From an uncultured Pseudorhodobacter sp. (lineage in GTDB: Bacteria > Pseudomonadota > Alphaproteobacteria > Rhodobacterales > Rhodobacteraceae): a stretch of 11,389 nt of DNA. Below, piece by piece: positions 1 to 6,606 of this stretch. A model generated the notes under the pieces. It had not been told where the DNA came from. It worked only from the letters and a program-made list of their open reading frames with translations, and made no database searches. Where the stretch lies: contig CAMFLG010000053.1 in the NCBI GenBank assembly GCA_945957495.1, positions 1 to 11,389 of the forward strand, given 5' to 3'. The position numbers were made by a program, and so were the translations under genes. How positions within the stretch are numbered: position 1 is the stretch's first letter; every line of letters starts with the position of its first letter.

Positions 1-2130
1 GGCCAGATGCGCGCCGACGGTGCCCCCTATGTGGATGCCGTCAAACGCGCCCGCGAAATCGCCGCCGGTTCGCCCACCGATGAAAACGAAGTCGATGCCC
101 TGAACCTCGTGCCCGAGAAATACCGGGGAATGGACCGTTTTGACGCCCGCAAGGCCGTGGTCGCCGACATCAACGCGCTTGGCCTGTGTGTTTCGACCCT
201 GATGTCGGAAATCGACCCCGAGACCGGCAGCGAACACCTGACCCGCGAGCCCTTCGTCGAGGCCAAAAAGATCATGCAGCCGTTCGGCGACCGCTCCAAG
301 GTCGTTATCGAGCCGATGCTGACCGACCAATGGTTCGTCGATACCGCCAAAATCGTCGGCCCCGCGCTGGATGCCGTGCGCACGGGTGCGACCAGGATCA
401 TCCCGGAATCCGGCGAGAAAACCTATTTCCACTGGCTGGAGAATATCGAGCCCTGGTGCATCTCGCGCCAGCTCTGGTGGGGCCATCAGATTCCGGTTTG
501 GACTGCAATGGTTCCGGCGCTGAATGGCGATGTTGGAACATGGAGTACGACCGTAAGTGAGTCAATTCCACTTGGTCGTGCGGCACAGTTCAAAAGAGAG
601 AACGCCTACGACGAAACGGCACTAGGCGGGAAGCTAACCTCAGCCGGTCTCCTAACTATGCAGTTTTGCGCTGCATCTGTGGAGGAAGCAAAGAAGCAGA
701 TTGAGAAGGTATGGATAAGCCGCACAGGCGCACCACCACTTAAGCTCGTCGAAGTTGAATCTGAGCCAAGCGAGTGGCCTCAGTTCATGTACGACACTGT
801 CAACAAGGGTTACGACATTCCCATGTGGCGCGACCCCGACGTCCTAGACACCTGGTTCTCCTCCGGCCTCTGGCCCATCGGCACCCTCGGCTGGCCCGAG
901 CAAACGCCTGAGCTGCAAAAGTATTTCCCCACCTCGACCCTGATCACCGGGGCCGATATCATCTTCTTCTGGGTCGCCCGCATGATGATGATGCAACTGG
1001 CCGTGGTGGGTGAAGTGCCGTTCAAAACCGTCTACCTGCACGGGCTTGTCCGCGACGCCAAGGGCAAGAAAATGTCGAAATCCCTCGGCAACGTCATCGA
1101 CCCGTTGGAGATCATCGACGAATTCGGTGCCGACGCGCTGCGGTTTTCCAATGCCGCGATGGCCTCGCTTGGCGGTGTGCTGAAACTCGACACCGCCCGC
1201 ATCGCAGGCTACCGCAACTTCGGCACGAAACTGTGGAACGCCTGCCGCTTTGCCGAAATGAACGGCGTCTGGGAAGGCCATGCCACCCAAAGCGCCCCGC
1301 CCGTGGCCACCGCGACTGCGAACAAATGGATCATCGGCGAAACCGCACGCACGCTTGCGGAAGTGAACGCGGCCCTTGCCGACTACCGCTTTGATAACGC
1401 CGCCGATGCGCTTTACAAATTCGTCTGGGGCAAGGTTTGCGACTGGTATGTGGAGTTCGCCAAGCCGCTGTTCGATGGCCCCGACGCCGCCGAAACACGC
1501 GCCGTCATGGCATGGGTGCTGGACCAGTCGATGATCCTCTTGCACCCCATGATGCCCTTCATTACCGAAGACCTATGGGGCAGCACCGGGGCCCGCGCCA
1601 AACTGCTGGTCCACACCGACTGGCCGACCTATGGCGCCGACCTGATTAACGCCGATGCCGCCTCTGAAATGGCCTTTGTCACCACCCTGATCGAAGAAAT
1701 CCGCTCCGCCCGCGCGCAGGTCCACGTGCCCGTCGGCCTGAAATGCGATCTGGTGGCGACCGAGCTTTCGCCTGCCGCCCGCACCGCCTGGGCGCGCAAC
1801 GAGGCACTGATCAAACGCATGGCCCGGATTGATGGCTTCAGCGAAGGCGCGGCACCCAAAGGCTCGATCTCGCTCGCGCTGGACGGCGCCAGCTTTGCCA
1901 TCCCGCTGGCGGGCCTGATCGACATTGCCGAGGAAAAGGCCCGCCTGACCAAGACGATGGACAAGCTCGCCAAGGAAATCGGCGGGCTGAAAGGGCGGCT
2001 GAACAACCCCAACTTCGTGAAATCCGCCCCCGAAGAGGTGATCGACGAGGCGCGCGCCAATCTGGACGCGCGCGAGGATGAGGCGGCTAAACTGCAAGCC
2101 GCGCTGAACCGTCTGGCCGAAATCGGCTAA
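1..2130 (+). CDS. valS: valine--tRNA ligase, 5'-truncated by window edge
   Basis: Class I aminoacyl-tRNA synthetase that charges tRNA(Val) with valine in the cytoplasm. The reading frame is open from base 1, so the N-terminus with the HIGH motif and most of the editing domain lies outside the window; about 709 residues remain, against roughly 950 for a full-length bacterial ValRS. Visible: the post-editing segment with LTDQWFVDT (near bases 322-348), WCISRQLWWGHQIP, DVLDTWFSSGLWP (from 838), the KMSKS loop (1069-1083), the anticodon-binding domain with WCDWYVEF-like residues (KVCDWYVEFAKPLF, from about 1432), and a C-terminal Lys/Glu/Ala-rich coiled-coil tRNA arm (about 1925-2125). The frame is intact throughout. 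Odd: between GHQIPVW and DVLDTW there are about 112 residues, where E. coli ValRS has about 32 as I recall it, and this stretch is poorer in GC with different codon use. No neighbour shares its strand closely enough to suggest an operon. Confidence 0.97.
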   Translation, partial: GQMRADGAPYVDAVKRAREIAAGSPTDENEVDALNLVPEKYRGMDRFDARKAVVADINALGLCVSTLMSEIDPETGSEHLTREPFVEAKKIMQPFGDRSKVVIEPMLTDQWFVDTAKIVGPALDAVRTGATRIIPESGEKTYFHWLENIEPWCISRQLWWGHQIPVWTAMVPALNGDVGTWSTTVSESIPLGRAAQFKRENAYDETALGGKLTSAGLLTMQFCAASVEEAKKQIEKVWISRTGAPPLKLVEVESEPSEWPQFMYDTVNKGYDIPMWRDPDVLDTWFSSGLWPIGTLGWPEQTPELQKYFPTSTLITGADIIFFWVARMMMMQLAVVGEVPFKTVYLHGLVRDAKGKKMSKSLGNVIDPLEIIDEFGADALRFSNAAMASLGGVLKLDTARIAGYRNFGTKLWNACRFAEMNGVWEGHATQSAPPVATATANKWIIGETARTLAEVNAALADYRFDNAADALYKFVWGKVCDWYVEFAKPLFDGPDAAETRAVMAWVLDQSMILLHPMMPFITEDLWGSTGARAKLLVHTDWPTYGADLINADAASEMAFVTTLIEEIRSARAQVHVPVGLKCDLVATELSPAARTAWARNEALIKRMARIDGFSEGAAPKGSISLALDGASFAIPLAGLIDIAEEKARLTKTMDKLAKEIGGLKGRLNNPNFVKSAPEEVIDEARANLDAREDEAAKLQAALNRLAEIG
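505..850 (+). other. compositionally foreign in-frame segment inside valS
   Basis: By hand count bases 541-780 are 53% GC (127 of 240), while 60-base samples of the same gene on either side give 62-73%. The codons include CTA three times plus once more in the conserved DVLDTW motif (844-846), and ATA, AGA, GTA, TCA and GGA, which are sparse in the rest of the gene. It encodes the variable stretch between the GHQIPVW and DVLDTW motifs, and is about 80 residues longer than the E. coli equivalent. The frame is kept on both sides. Because the right-hand conserved motif also carries CTA, the boundary may extend into homologous sequence, which suits recombination with another valS rather than a random insertion. 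No inverted ends or target duplications were seen. Confidence 0.7.
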
Positions 2131-2166
2131 CGCGCGCAGGCGGCGGGCGTAGGCTGCCTCGGGCGG

Positions 2167-2223
2167 GGATATTTAAGAACAGATGAATGGCTTTCCGGCT
2201 GTTTCATCTGTTCACAAATATCC
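2167..2223. repeat. inverted pair of the TATTT...AGATGAA repeat
   Basis: Left arm 2167-2187 and right arm 2203-2223 are reverse complements at 19 of 21 positions, separated by 15 nt. Each arm contains the 18-nt motif TATTT-N6-AGATGAA (2170-2187 on + and 2203-2220 on -), which recurs at 6457-6474 and 9312-9329. It begins 36 nt after the valS stop codon, so as RNA it would form a long hairpin in the valS 3' end. There is no T-run after it, so factor-independent termination is not clearly shown; RNA 3'-end protection is equally possible. Confidence 0.8.
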
Positions 2224-2235
2224 TGCGGGGGGTGA

Positions 2236-2270
2236 GGCGCGCAGCGCCGAGGGGGGCGCAAAGCCCCCCT
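2236..2270. terminator. double GC hairpin downstream of valS
   Basis: Two stems follow each other. The first has a 5-bp stem GGCGC/GCGCC with a GCA loop (2236-2248). The second has an 8-bp stem with GGGGGGC/GCCCCCC at its core and a GCAAA loop (2250-2270). The same order and loop style recur downstream of the last SRPBCC gene. A T-tract is lacking, so its role as a terminator is an inference from position 3' of valS. Confidence 0.45.
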
Positions 2271-2287
2271 GCCGCGTTTAAATGCAC

Positions 2288-2334
2288 CCGTAGGATGGGC
2301 AATCTGCCCTTTGCTGTGTTGGGCAATCTGTCCC
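2288..2334. repeat. tandem degenerate copies of a TGGGCAAT repeat
   Basis: The first unit (2288-2309) begins CCGTAGGATGGGCAATCTGC, and the second (2320-2334) reads TGGGCAATCTGTCCC. The first unit is closely similar to the left half of the palindrome at 4091-4118, which is also preceded by CC. They look like degenerate members of a dispersed palindromic repeat. They lie between valS and the aminotransferase gene, with no coding capacity of their own. Confidence 0.6.
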
Positions 2335-2465
2335 TTGCCGAAATTCATCCCTAACCATCAGTTAACACCCGCCCTACCGCCTTGATTGCAAACCCGATTT
2401 TTTCCGTACCGGCGCGGGGCAACTCCCCCTTGCCAGCCGCGGCCAAATCCTGCCAAATCCCGGGC

Positions 2466-3569
2466 ATGAAAGCCCCCATCCTCACCCCGCTTGCAGCCTC
2501 CCTGCCCTCCACCGTACCCTTCGTCGGCCCCGAAACCCAGGAACGCGCGCTTGGCCGCCCGTTTCTGGCCCGGCTGGGCGCCAATGAATCGCTGTTCGGC
2601 CCCTCGCCCGCCGCCATCGCCGCGATGCAGGCGGCGGCCTCCGAGGCGTGGATGTATGGCGACCCCGAGAATTACGACCTGAAACAGGCGCTGGCCGCTC
2701 ATCACGGCTGCCCCCCCGAAAACATCGTGGTCGGTGAGGGCATCGACGGGCTGCTGGGCTATCTGGTGCGCCTGATCATCGCCCCCGGCGACGCGGTGGC
2801 GACCAGTCTGGGCGCCTACCCCACCTTCAACTTTCACGTCGCGGGCTTTGGCGGCACCCTGCACCGCGCCCCCTACAAGGGCGACCATGAAGACCCGCAG
2901 GCGTTGCTTGACCTTGCCCGCCAGACCCGCGCGAAGCTTCTCTACCTGTCGAACCCCGACAACCCGATGGGCAGCCACCACGCGGCCGCCACGATCCTTG
3001 ATCTGATCGCCAACCTGCCGCCCGAAACCCTGCTCGTGCTGGACGAGGCCTATATCGACCTTGCCCCGCCCGGCACCGCGCCGGTGATCCCGCCGGACAC
3101 CCCGAACGTGATCCGCTTTCGCACCTTCTCCAAGGCGCATGGTCTGGCAGGCGCGCGCGTGGGTTATGCCATCGCCGCAGCCCCCCTGGCGCAGGCCTTC
3201 GACAAGCTGCGCAACCATTTCGGCATGTCGCGGATCAGTCAGGCCGGGGCGCTGGCCGCGCTGCGGGATCAGGACTGGCTGGCGCAGGTTCAGGCCCGCG
3301 TCATCGCCGCCCGCGCCCGCCTGAACGGCATCGCCCGCGCAAACGGCCTATTGCCGGTGCCCTCTGCCACCAATTTCGTCACGATGGATTGTGGCCGCGA
3401 CGGCGCCTATGCCCGGGCCCTGCTGGGCGCGCTGACCGAACGCGGCATCTTCGTACGCATGCCGGGCGTGGCCCCACTGGACCGCTGCATCCGCGTCAGC
3501 CTGGGGGACGAAGCTGCACTTGCGGCGTTCGAGACCGCGCTGCCAGAGGCGCTTAAATCGCTCGCCTGA
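2466..3569 (+). CDS. PLP-dependent class I/II aminotransferase, histidinol-phosphate aminotransferase-like
   Basis: A 367-residue fold-type I PLP enzyme of the HisC-like group, which transfers the amino group between an amino compound and a 2-oxo acid in the cytoplasm. Visible: LGANES near residue 38 (HisC has a similar NANEN motif), substrate/cofactor segment EGIDGLL (91-97), SNPDNPMGS (162-170), VLDEAYID (191-198) with the Asp and Tyr that contact PLP, the Schiff-base lysine K223 in TFSKAHGLAGARVGYA, and R343 in CIRVSLG for the substrate carboxylate. The ATG at 2466 is chosen because it leaves a normal family N-terminus; an in-frame TTG at 2382 would add 28 unlike residues. No clear Shine-Dalgarno is seen. 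No his genes adjoin it, so it may be a second HisC-type enzyme (histidine, aromatic or another amino acid); the substrate cannot be read from the sequence. Confidence 0.88.
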   Translation: MKAPILTPLAASLPSTVPFVGPETQERALGRPFLARLGANESLFGPSPAAIAAMQAAASEAWMYGDPENYDLKQALAAHHGCPPENIVVGEGIDGLLGYLVRLIIAPGDAVATSLGAYPTFNFHVAGFGGTLHRAPYKGDHEDPQALLDLARQTRAKLLYLSNPDNPMGSHHAAATILDLIANLPPETLLVLDEAYIDLAPPGTAPVIPPDTPNVIRFRTFSKAHGLAGARVGYAIAAAPLAQAFDKLRNHFGMSRISQAGALAALRDQDWLAQVQARVIAARARLNGIARANGLLPVPSATNFVTMDCGRDGAYARALLGALTERGIFVRMPGVAPLDRCIRVSLGDEAALAAFETALPEALKSLA

Positions 3570-3944
3570 TCACTCTGCCGCGAGATCGCTGCCCGCAGCC
3601 GGCCCCAGCGCCGGGGCGGTGCCCGCAGGCGGCTCGGCAGGCCCAAGCCGCGGCGTGCTTTTTACCTCTTCCGGCTTGGTCATCAGGCTGGCCTTCAGCG
3701 CCGCGGCCTCATCCAGCGGGCGGCGGAACACCAGCAGATACTGAAAGCTGGTCTTGCTGCCAGTGAAGCCAGAGCGTTCGTCCACCGGCAGGGTATCGGC
3801 GCGCACATAGTCCCACCCATCGCGGCCCATCTGGTTCATCAGGGTGGTCAGCGATTGCGCAAACCGCTCTTCCACCGTTTTGACGCCGCGCAGCTTTTCA
3901 TCCTTGCGCGGGGCCGGAACGACCTTGAATTCATAGCGCTGCAT
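3570..3944 (-). CDS. DUF4177 domain-containing protein
   Basis: A 124-residue protein of unknown function. Residues 1-75 fit the DUF4177 family: it starts MQRYEFKVVPAP and continues with GVKTVEERFAQSLTTLMNQMG, GWDYVRADTLPVDERSG and a FQYLLVFRR strand. The last 50 residues are Pro/Ala/Gly-rich and look disordered. There is no signal peptide or membrane segment, so it should be cytoplasmic. The start is supported by AGGAG at 3952-3956, 7 nt before the ATG. It converges with the aminotransferase gene with no base between the stop codons. It lies downstream of gatB on the same strand but 175 nt away and beyond a palindrome, so it probably has its own promoter. Confidence 0.88.
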   Translation of the reverse strand: MQRYEFKVVPAPRKDEKLRGVKTVEERFAQSLTTLMNQMGRDGWDYVRADTLPVDERSGFTGSKTSFQYLLVFRRPLDEAAALKASLMTKPEEVKSTPRLGPAEPPAGTAPALGPAAGSDLAAE

Positions 3945-3979
3945 CAGATCACTCCTGAAAAATCGAATTCACCTTAGCG

Positions 3980-4008
3980 AATTTCACCCCGCAAGGCCAT
4001 GTGGTCAA
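3980..4008 (-). promoter_or_regulatory. candidate sigma-70-type promoter of the DUF4177 gene
   Basis: On the minus strand TTGACC (4003-4008) is followed after 17 nt by GAAATT (3980-3985), about 35 nt upstream of the ATG at 3944. The -35 box is good, the -10 box poor; TAAGGT slightly further downstream is an alternative -10. Assigned by eye only. Confidence 0.3.
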
Positions 4009-4090
4009 AGGATTATTCCAACCGGGCGCGCGGATTTCGCCACAGCCCAACCCCTAGCGTCAGCGGCCCCACGCCCCGCAAGCCCTAGCC

Positions 4091-4118
4091 GTAGGGTGGG
4101 CAATATTGCCCACCTTAC
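4091..4118. repeat. 28-bp palindrome just after the gatB stop codon
   Basis: The 20-nt core GGTGGGCAATATTGCCCACC is a perfect palindrome, and it extends to 28 nt with a single G:T mismatch. It begins 1 nt beyond the gatB stop codon (4120-4122, minus strand), so the end of the gatB mRNA could fold into a 14-bp hairpin. Its left half matches the repeats at 2288-2309. It is either a dispersed repeat used as a terminator or 3'-end stabiliser, or a repeat inserted there by chance; no U-tract follows. Confidence 0.8.
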
Positions 4119-4119
4119 C

Positions 4120-5631
4120 TTAAAGACCCAGCTTTTGCGCCACCATCGCGTTCACCACCGCCGGGTTGGCCTTGCCGCCCGTGGCCTTCAAAACTTGGCC
4201 TGTGAACCATCCGGCCAGCTTGGCATTCTGCTTGGCTTTTTCCACCTGCTCGGGGTTCGCCGCGATCAACGCATCCAAGGCCGCCTCGATCGCGCCGGTG
4301 TCCGTCACCTGCTGCATGCCGCGCGCGGCGGCAATCTCGGCCGGGTCGCCGCCTTCGGTCCAGACGATTTCGAACAGATCCTTGGCCATCTTGCCACTGA
4401 TCGTGCCCTTCGCCATCAGGTCCAGCACCCCGCCCAGTTGCGCGGCCGTTACCGGGCTGTCGGCAATCGCCTTGCCTTCCTTGTTCAGGCGGCCAAACAG
4501 TTCGTTGATCACCCAGTTCGCCGCCTGCTTGCCATCGCGCCCCTGCGCCACCGCCTCGAAAAAGCCAGCCGATTCCAGATCGGCGGTCAGCACATTGGCG
4601 TCATAATCGGTCAGCCCGAAATCACCCATGAACCGCGCCTTTTTGGCATCTGGCAGTTCCGGCATGCGGGCGGCAATATCATCGACCCAGGCCTGTTCGA
4701 TCTCCAACGGCAGCAAATCCGGGCAGGGGAAATAGCGGTAGTCATGCGCCTCTTCCTTGCTGCGCATCGAACGGGTCTCGTTCTTGTCAGGATCATACAG
4801 CCGCGTTTCCTGCGTGACCGAACCGCCATCCTCCAGAATGGCAATCTGCCGCCGCGCCTCGTAATCAATCGCAAGCTGGATGAACTTCATCGAGTTCATG
4901 TTCTTGATCTCGCAGCGCGTGCCAAGGTGGCTGAAATCCTGCGTCGCCTGATATTTCTCATACTGGCCCACCCGGCAGACCGAGACGTTCACATCCGCCC
5001 GCAGGTTGCCGTTCTGCATGTTGCCATCGCAGGTGCCCAGATAGCGCAGGATCTGGCGCAGTTTCACCACATAGGCCGCCGCCTCTTCCGGGCCGCGAAT
5101 ATCGGGGCGGCTGACGATTTCCATCAGGGCCACGCCGGTGCGGTTGAAATCGACGAAAGACATCGCAGGGTCCATGTCGTGGATGGATTTGCCCGCGTCT
5201 TGTTCCAGGTGAATGCGCTCGATCCGCACCCGCCGCGCCACGCCCGGCCCCATTTCCACCAGCACCTCGCCCTCACCCACGATGGGGTGATAAAGCTGCG
5301 AAATCTGATAGCCCTGCGGCAGATCGGGGTAGAAATAGTTCTTGCGGTCAAAGGCGCTGGCCAGATTGATCGCGGCCTTCAGCCCAAGCCCGGTGCGCAC
5401 CGCCTGTTCGACGCAGAATTCGTTGATCACCGGCAACATCCCCGGCATGGCCGCATCCACAAAGGCCACGTTCGAATTCGGCTCTGCCCCCACCTGGGTC
5501 GAGGCGCCCGAAAACAGCTTGGAATTCGAGGAAACCTGCGCATGAATCTCCATGCCGATCACCAGTTCCCAGTCATGTTTGACGCCCGCAATCACTTTCG
5601 GGGTCGGGGCGGTATAGGTCAGATCCAGCAT
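4120..5631 (-). CDS. gatB: Asp-tRNA(Asn)/Glu-tRNA(Gln) amidotransferase subunit B
   Basis: A 503-residue subunit of the GatCAB amidotransferase, which turns Glu-tRNA(Gln) or Asp-tRNA(Asn) into the amidated form; GatB binds and activates the mischarged tRNA with ATP. Visible: WELVIGMEIHAQ (21-32), LFSGAST (39-45), KNYFYPDLPQGYQISQ (97-112), HLEQDAGKSIHD (141-152), FNRTGVALMEIVSRPD (162-177), MQNGNLRADVNVSV (205-218), EIKNMNS (241-247), and a C-terminal helical GatB/YqeY-type region (about 355-500). The length is normal for the family. The start is fixed by AGGAGG (5637-5642), 5 nt before the ATG at 5631. gatC and gatA are not in the window, so the subunit genes are split in this genome. Confidence 0.98.
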   Translation of the reverse strand: MLDLTYTAPTPKVIAGVKHDWELVIGMEIHAQVSSNSKLFSGASTQVGAEPNSNVAFVDAAMPGMLPVINEFCVEQAVRTGLGLKAAINLASAFDRKNYFYPDLPQGYQISQLYHPIVGEGEVLVEMGPGVARRVRIERIHLEQDAGKSIHDMDPAMSFVDFNRTGVALMEIVSRPDIRGPEEAAAYVVKLRQILRYLGTCDGNMQNGNLRADVNVSVCRVGQYEKYQATQDFSHLGTRCEIKNMNSMKFIQLAIDYEARRQIAILEDGGSVTQETRLYDPDKNETRSMRSKEEAHDYRYFPCPDLLPLEIEQAWVDDIAARMPELPDAKKARFMGDFGLTDYDANVLTADLESAGFFEAVAQGRDGKQAANWVINELFGRLNKEGKAIADSPVTAAQLGGVLDLMAKGTISGKMAKDLFEIVWTEGGDPAEIAAARGMQQVTDTGAIEAALDALIAANPEQVEKAKQNAKLAGWFTGQVLKATGGKANPAVVNAMVAQKLGL

Positions 5632-5655
5632 CAGGGCCTCCTGCAGTATCGGGCC

Positions 5656-5684
5656 TGTTTAGGCAGGCAAGTCGCGTTCGGCAA
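5656..5684 (-). promoter_or_regulatory. candidate gatB promoter
   Basis: On the minus strand TTGCCG (5679-5684) and TAAACA (5656-5661) are 17 nt apart, ending 24 nt upstream of the gatB start codon. Spacing is ideal but both hexamers are only partial matches to the sigma-70 consensus, so this is a guess from position. The divergent lipoprotein gene starts at 5810. Confidence 0.3.
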
Positions 5685-5809
5685 GGGCCGGGGTGGCGGA
5701 TTTCTGCCGATTTGGCGCCGGGCGATCCCCGAAAACTTGCCACAGGCGGGTTTTGCCGCAATCACGCCCGGGTCGTGCAGATTGGTGCGACGCTGACCCG
5801 AACGGATGA

Positions 5810-6412
5810 ATGCGGATCAACACCCTCTTGGCCTCTGCTTTTGCGGCAGTTTCGCTTTCGGCCTGTTCCTCGGTCAGCATGCCCGACTTCGCCGTGATGC
5901 TGGCGGGCATCGACCTTCCCGCGATGCGCTGGGATGCCCGCCCCGAGGCGGATGACTGGACCCGCGCCGCGCTGGTTGCCGTCGCCGCACATGATGACGT
6001 TCTGGCCTCGCGCGTGCCCGCCGACATCGCCGCCTGGTGCCCGAACTACAAAAAGGCCACCATGATGGAACGCCGCTCGTTCGGGGCGGGCGTGCTGTCT
6101 GCGGTCGCGAAATACGAAAGCAGCTTCAATCCCGCCGCCTCTGGCGGAGGTGGCCGCTATATCGGCCTTTTGCAGATCTCGCCCAAAAGTGCGGCACAGC
6201 ACGGCTGCACCGCCCGCAGCGCCAAGGCGCTGAAAGACGGCGCCGCCAACCTGCAATGCGGGGTCGAGATCATGGCAAATGCCGTGGGCCGCGATGGCGT
6301 GGTGGCAGGCAAGGGCGGCCAGGGCGTGGGCCGCGACTGGGGCCCGTTCTCGAAGGCGAAATACCGCAACGAAATGGCCGCCTGGACCAGCAAACAAAGC
6401 TATTGTCAGTAG
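5810..6412 (+). CDS. lytic-transglycosylase-like lipoprotein
   Basis: A 200-residue predicted lipoprotein. The signal peptide has a positively charged start (MR), a hydrophobic stretch and the lipobox LSAC with lipidated C19. The segment AVAKYESSFNPAASGGGGRYIGLLQIS (99-124) resembles the catalytic region of SLT-type lytic transglycosylases, with E103 as the likely general acid and the Gly-Leu-Leu-Gln-Ile stretch matching GLMQI. Such enzymes cleave the glycan strands of peptidoglycan in the periplasm. Four further cysteines (C77, C133, C150, C199) could form two disulfides. The start at 5810 places the lipobox at the usual distance; no strong Shine-Dalgarno is visible. It is shorter than most named SLT enzymes, so it is a compact variant; activity is inferred, not shown. 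It is divergent from gatB and convergent with pepN. Confidence 0.78.
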   Translation: MRINTLLASAFAAVSLSACSSVSMPDFAVMLAGIDLPAMRWDARPEADDWTRAALVAVAAHDDVLASRVPADIAAWCPNYKKATMMERRSFGAGVLSAVAKYESSFNPAASGGGGRYIGLLQISPKSAAQHGCTARSAKALKDGAANLQCGVEIMANAVGRDGVVAGKGGQGVGRDWGPFSKAKYRNEMAAWTSKQSYCQ

Positions 6413-6447
6413 CCGCCCGGCCCCACCAAACCCTTACAATTTATCTA

Positions 6448-6484
6448 AAATTTGCCTTCATCTTGGCAAAGATATCCCACGCGG
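6448..6484 (-). repeat. dispersed repeat copy after the lipoprotein gene
   Basis: The minus-strand motif TATCT-TTGCCA-AGATGAA (6457-6474) is a third copy of the family. The 20 nt at 6448-6467, read on the minus strand, are GCCAAGATGAAGGCAAATTT, identical to 9319-9338 on the plus strand. It begins 36 nt after the lipoprotein stop codon. Unlike the copy at 9266-9338, no paired GC hairpins follow directly. Confidence 0.75.
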
Positions 6485-6498
6485 TAAGGCGCGCCCGG

Positions 6499-6521
6499 AT
6501 GATCTTCCAGTGGAAGATTGT
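6499..6521. terminator. hairpin between convergent lipoprotein and pepN genes
   Basis: ATCTTCC (6502-6508) and GGAAGAT (6512-6518) form a perfect 7-bp stem with a 3-nt AGT loop, extendable by three outer pairs, two of them G:T wobbles. It lies about 90 nt past the lipoprotein stop and 90 nt past the pepN stop, so it could serve either transcript. No T-tract is present. Confidence 0.35.
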
Positions 6522-6562
6522 CAGCGCCGAACGCACGATCCGAAAGGACCGGGCCGGGTAAG

Positions 6563-6584
6563 GCGGGGGTGTGCCCCCCCCCGC
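6563..6584. terminator. GC hairpin downstream of pepN
   Basis: GCGGGGG (6563-6569) pairs with CCCCCGC (6578-6584) around a TGTGCCCC loop. It begins 23 nt beyond the pepN stop codon on the minus strand. GC-rich with no T-run; terminator role inferred from its place between convergent genes. Confidence 0.4.
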
Positions 6585-6606
6585 GACGCAAAGCAAGGGG
6601 GAGCCC

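Larger units (their letters stand above)
2131..2465. other. repeat-rich intergenic region between valS and the aminotransferase gene
   Basis: This 335-base stretch has no convincing gene. It holds, in order: a 21-nt imperfect inverted repeat (2167-2223), two GC hairpins (2236-2248 and 2250-2270), and two tandem copies of a GGGCAATCTG-type repeat (2288-2334). A quieter AT-richer tract (about 2340-2410) follows and could carry the promoter of the downstream aminotransferase gene, but I found no pair of hexamers good enough to name. An open frame from a TTG at 2382 runs into the aminotransferase, but its first 28 codons do not look like family sequence. Confidence 0.75.

Noticed and set aside
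505..850. Insertion sequence, intein or self-splicing intron in valS
   Set aside because: The segment is too short for an intein with its conserved blocks (no Cys/Ser start with His-Asn end at the boundaries). It also has no terminal inverted repeats, target duplication or transposase.
1..2130. valS as a pseudogene because of the odd internal segment
   Set aside because: The frame is continuous and all visible catalytic motifs (KMSKS, DVLDTWFSS, anticodon domain, C-terminal arm) are intact; truncation is due only to the window edge.
2382..2465. 28-codon N-terminal extension of the aminotransferase from TTG
   Set aside because: The extension has no family match, while the ATG at 2466 gives a normal HisC-like N-terminus.
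4096..5796. 566-aa plus-strand open frame across gatB
   Set aside because: It is antisense to gatB, has Arg/His/Gln-rich composition from reading GC-rich codons backwards and no family motif; gatB shows full family motifs and a strong Shine-Dalgarno.
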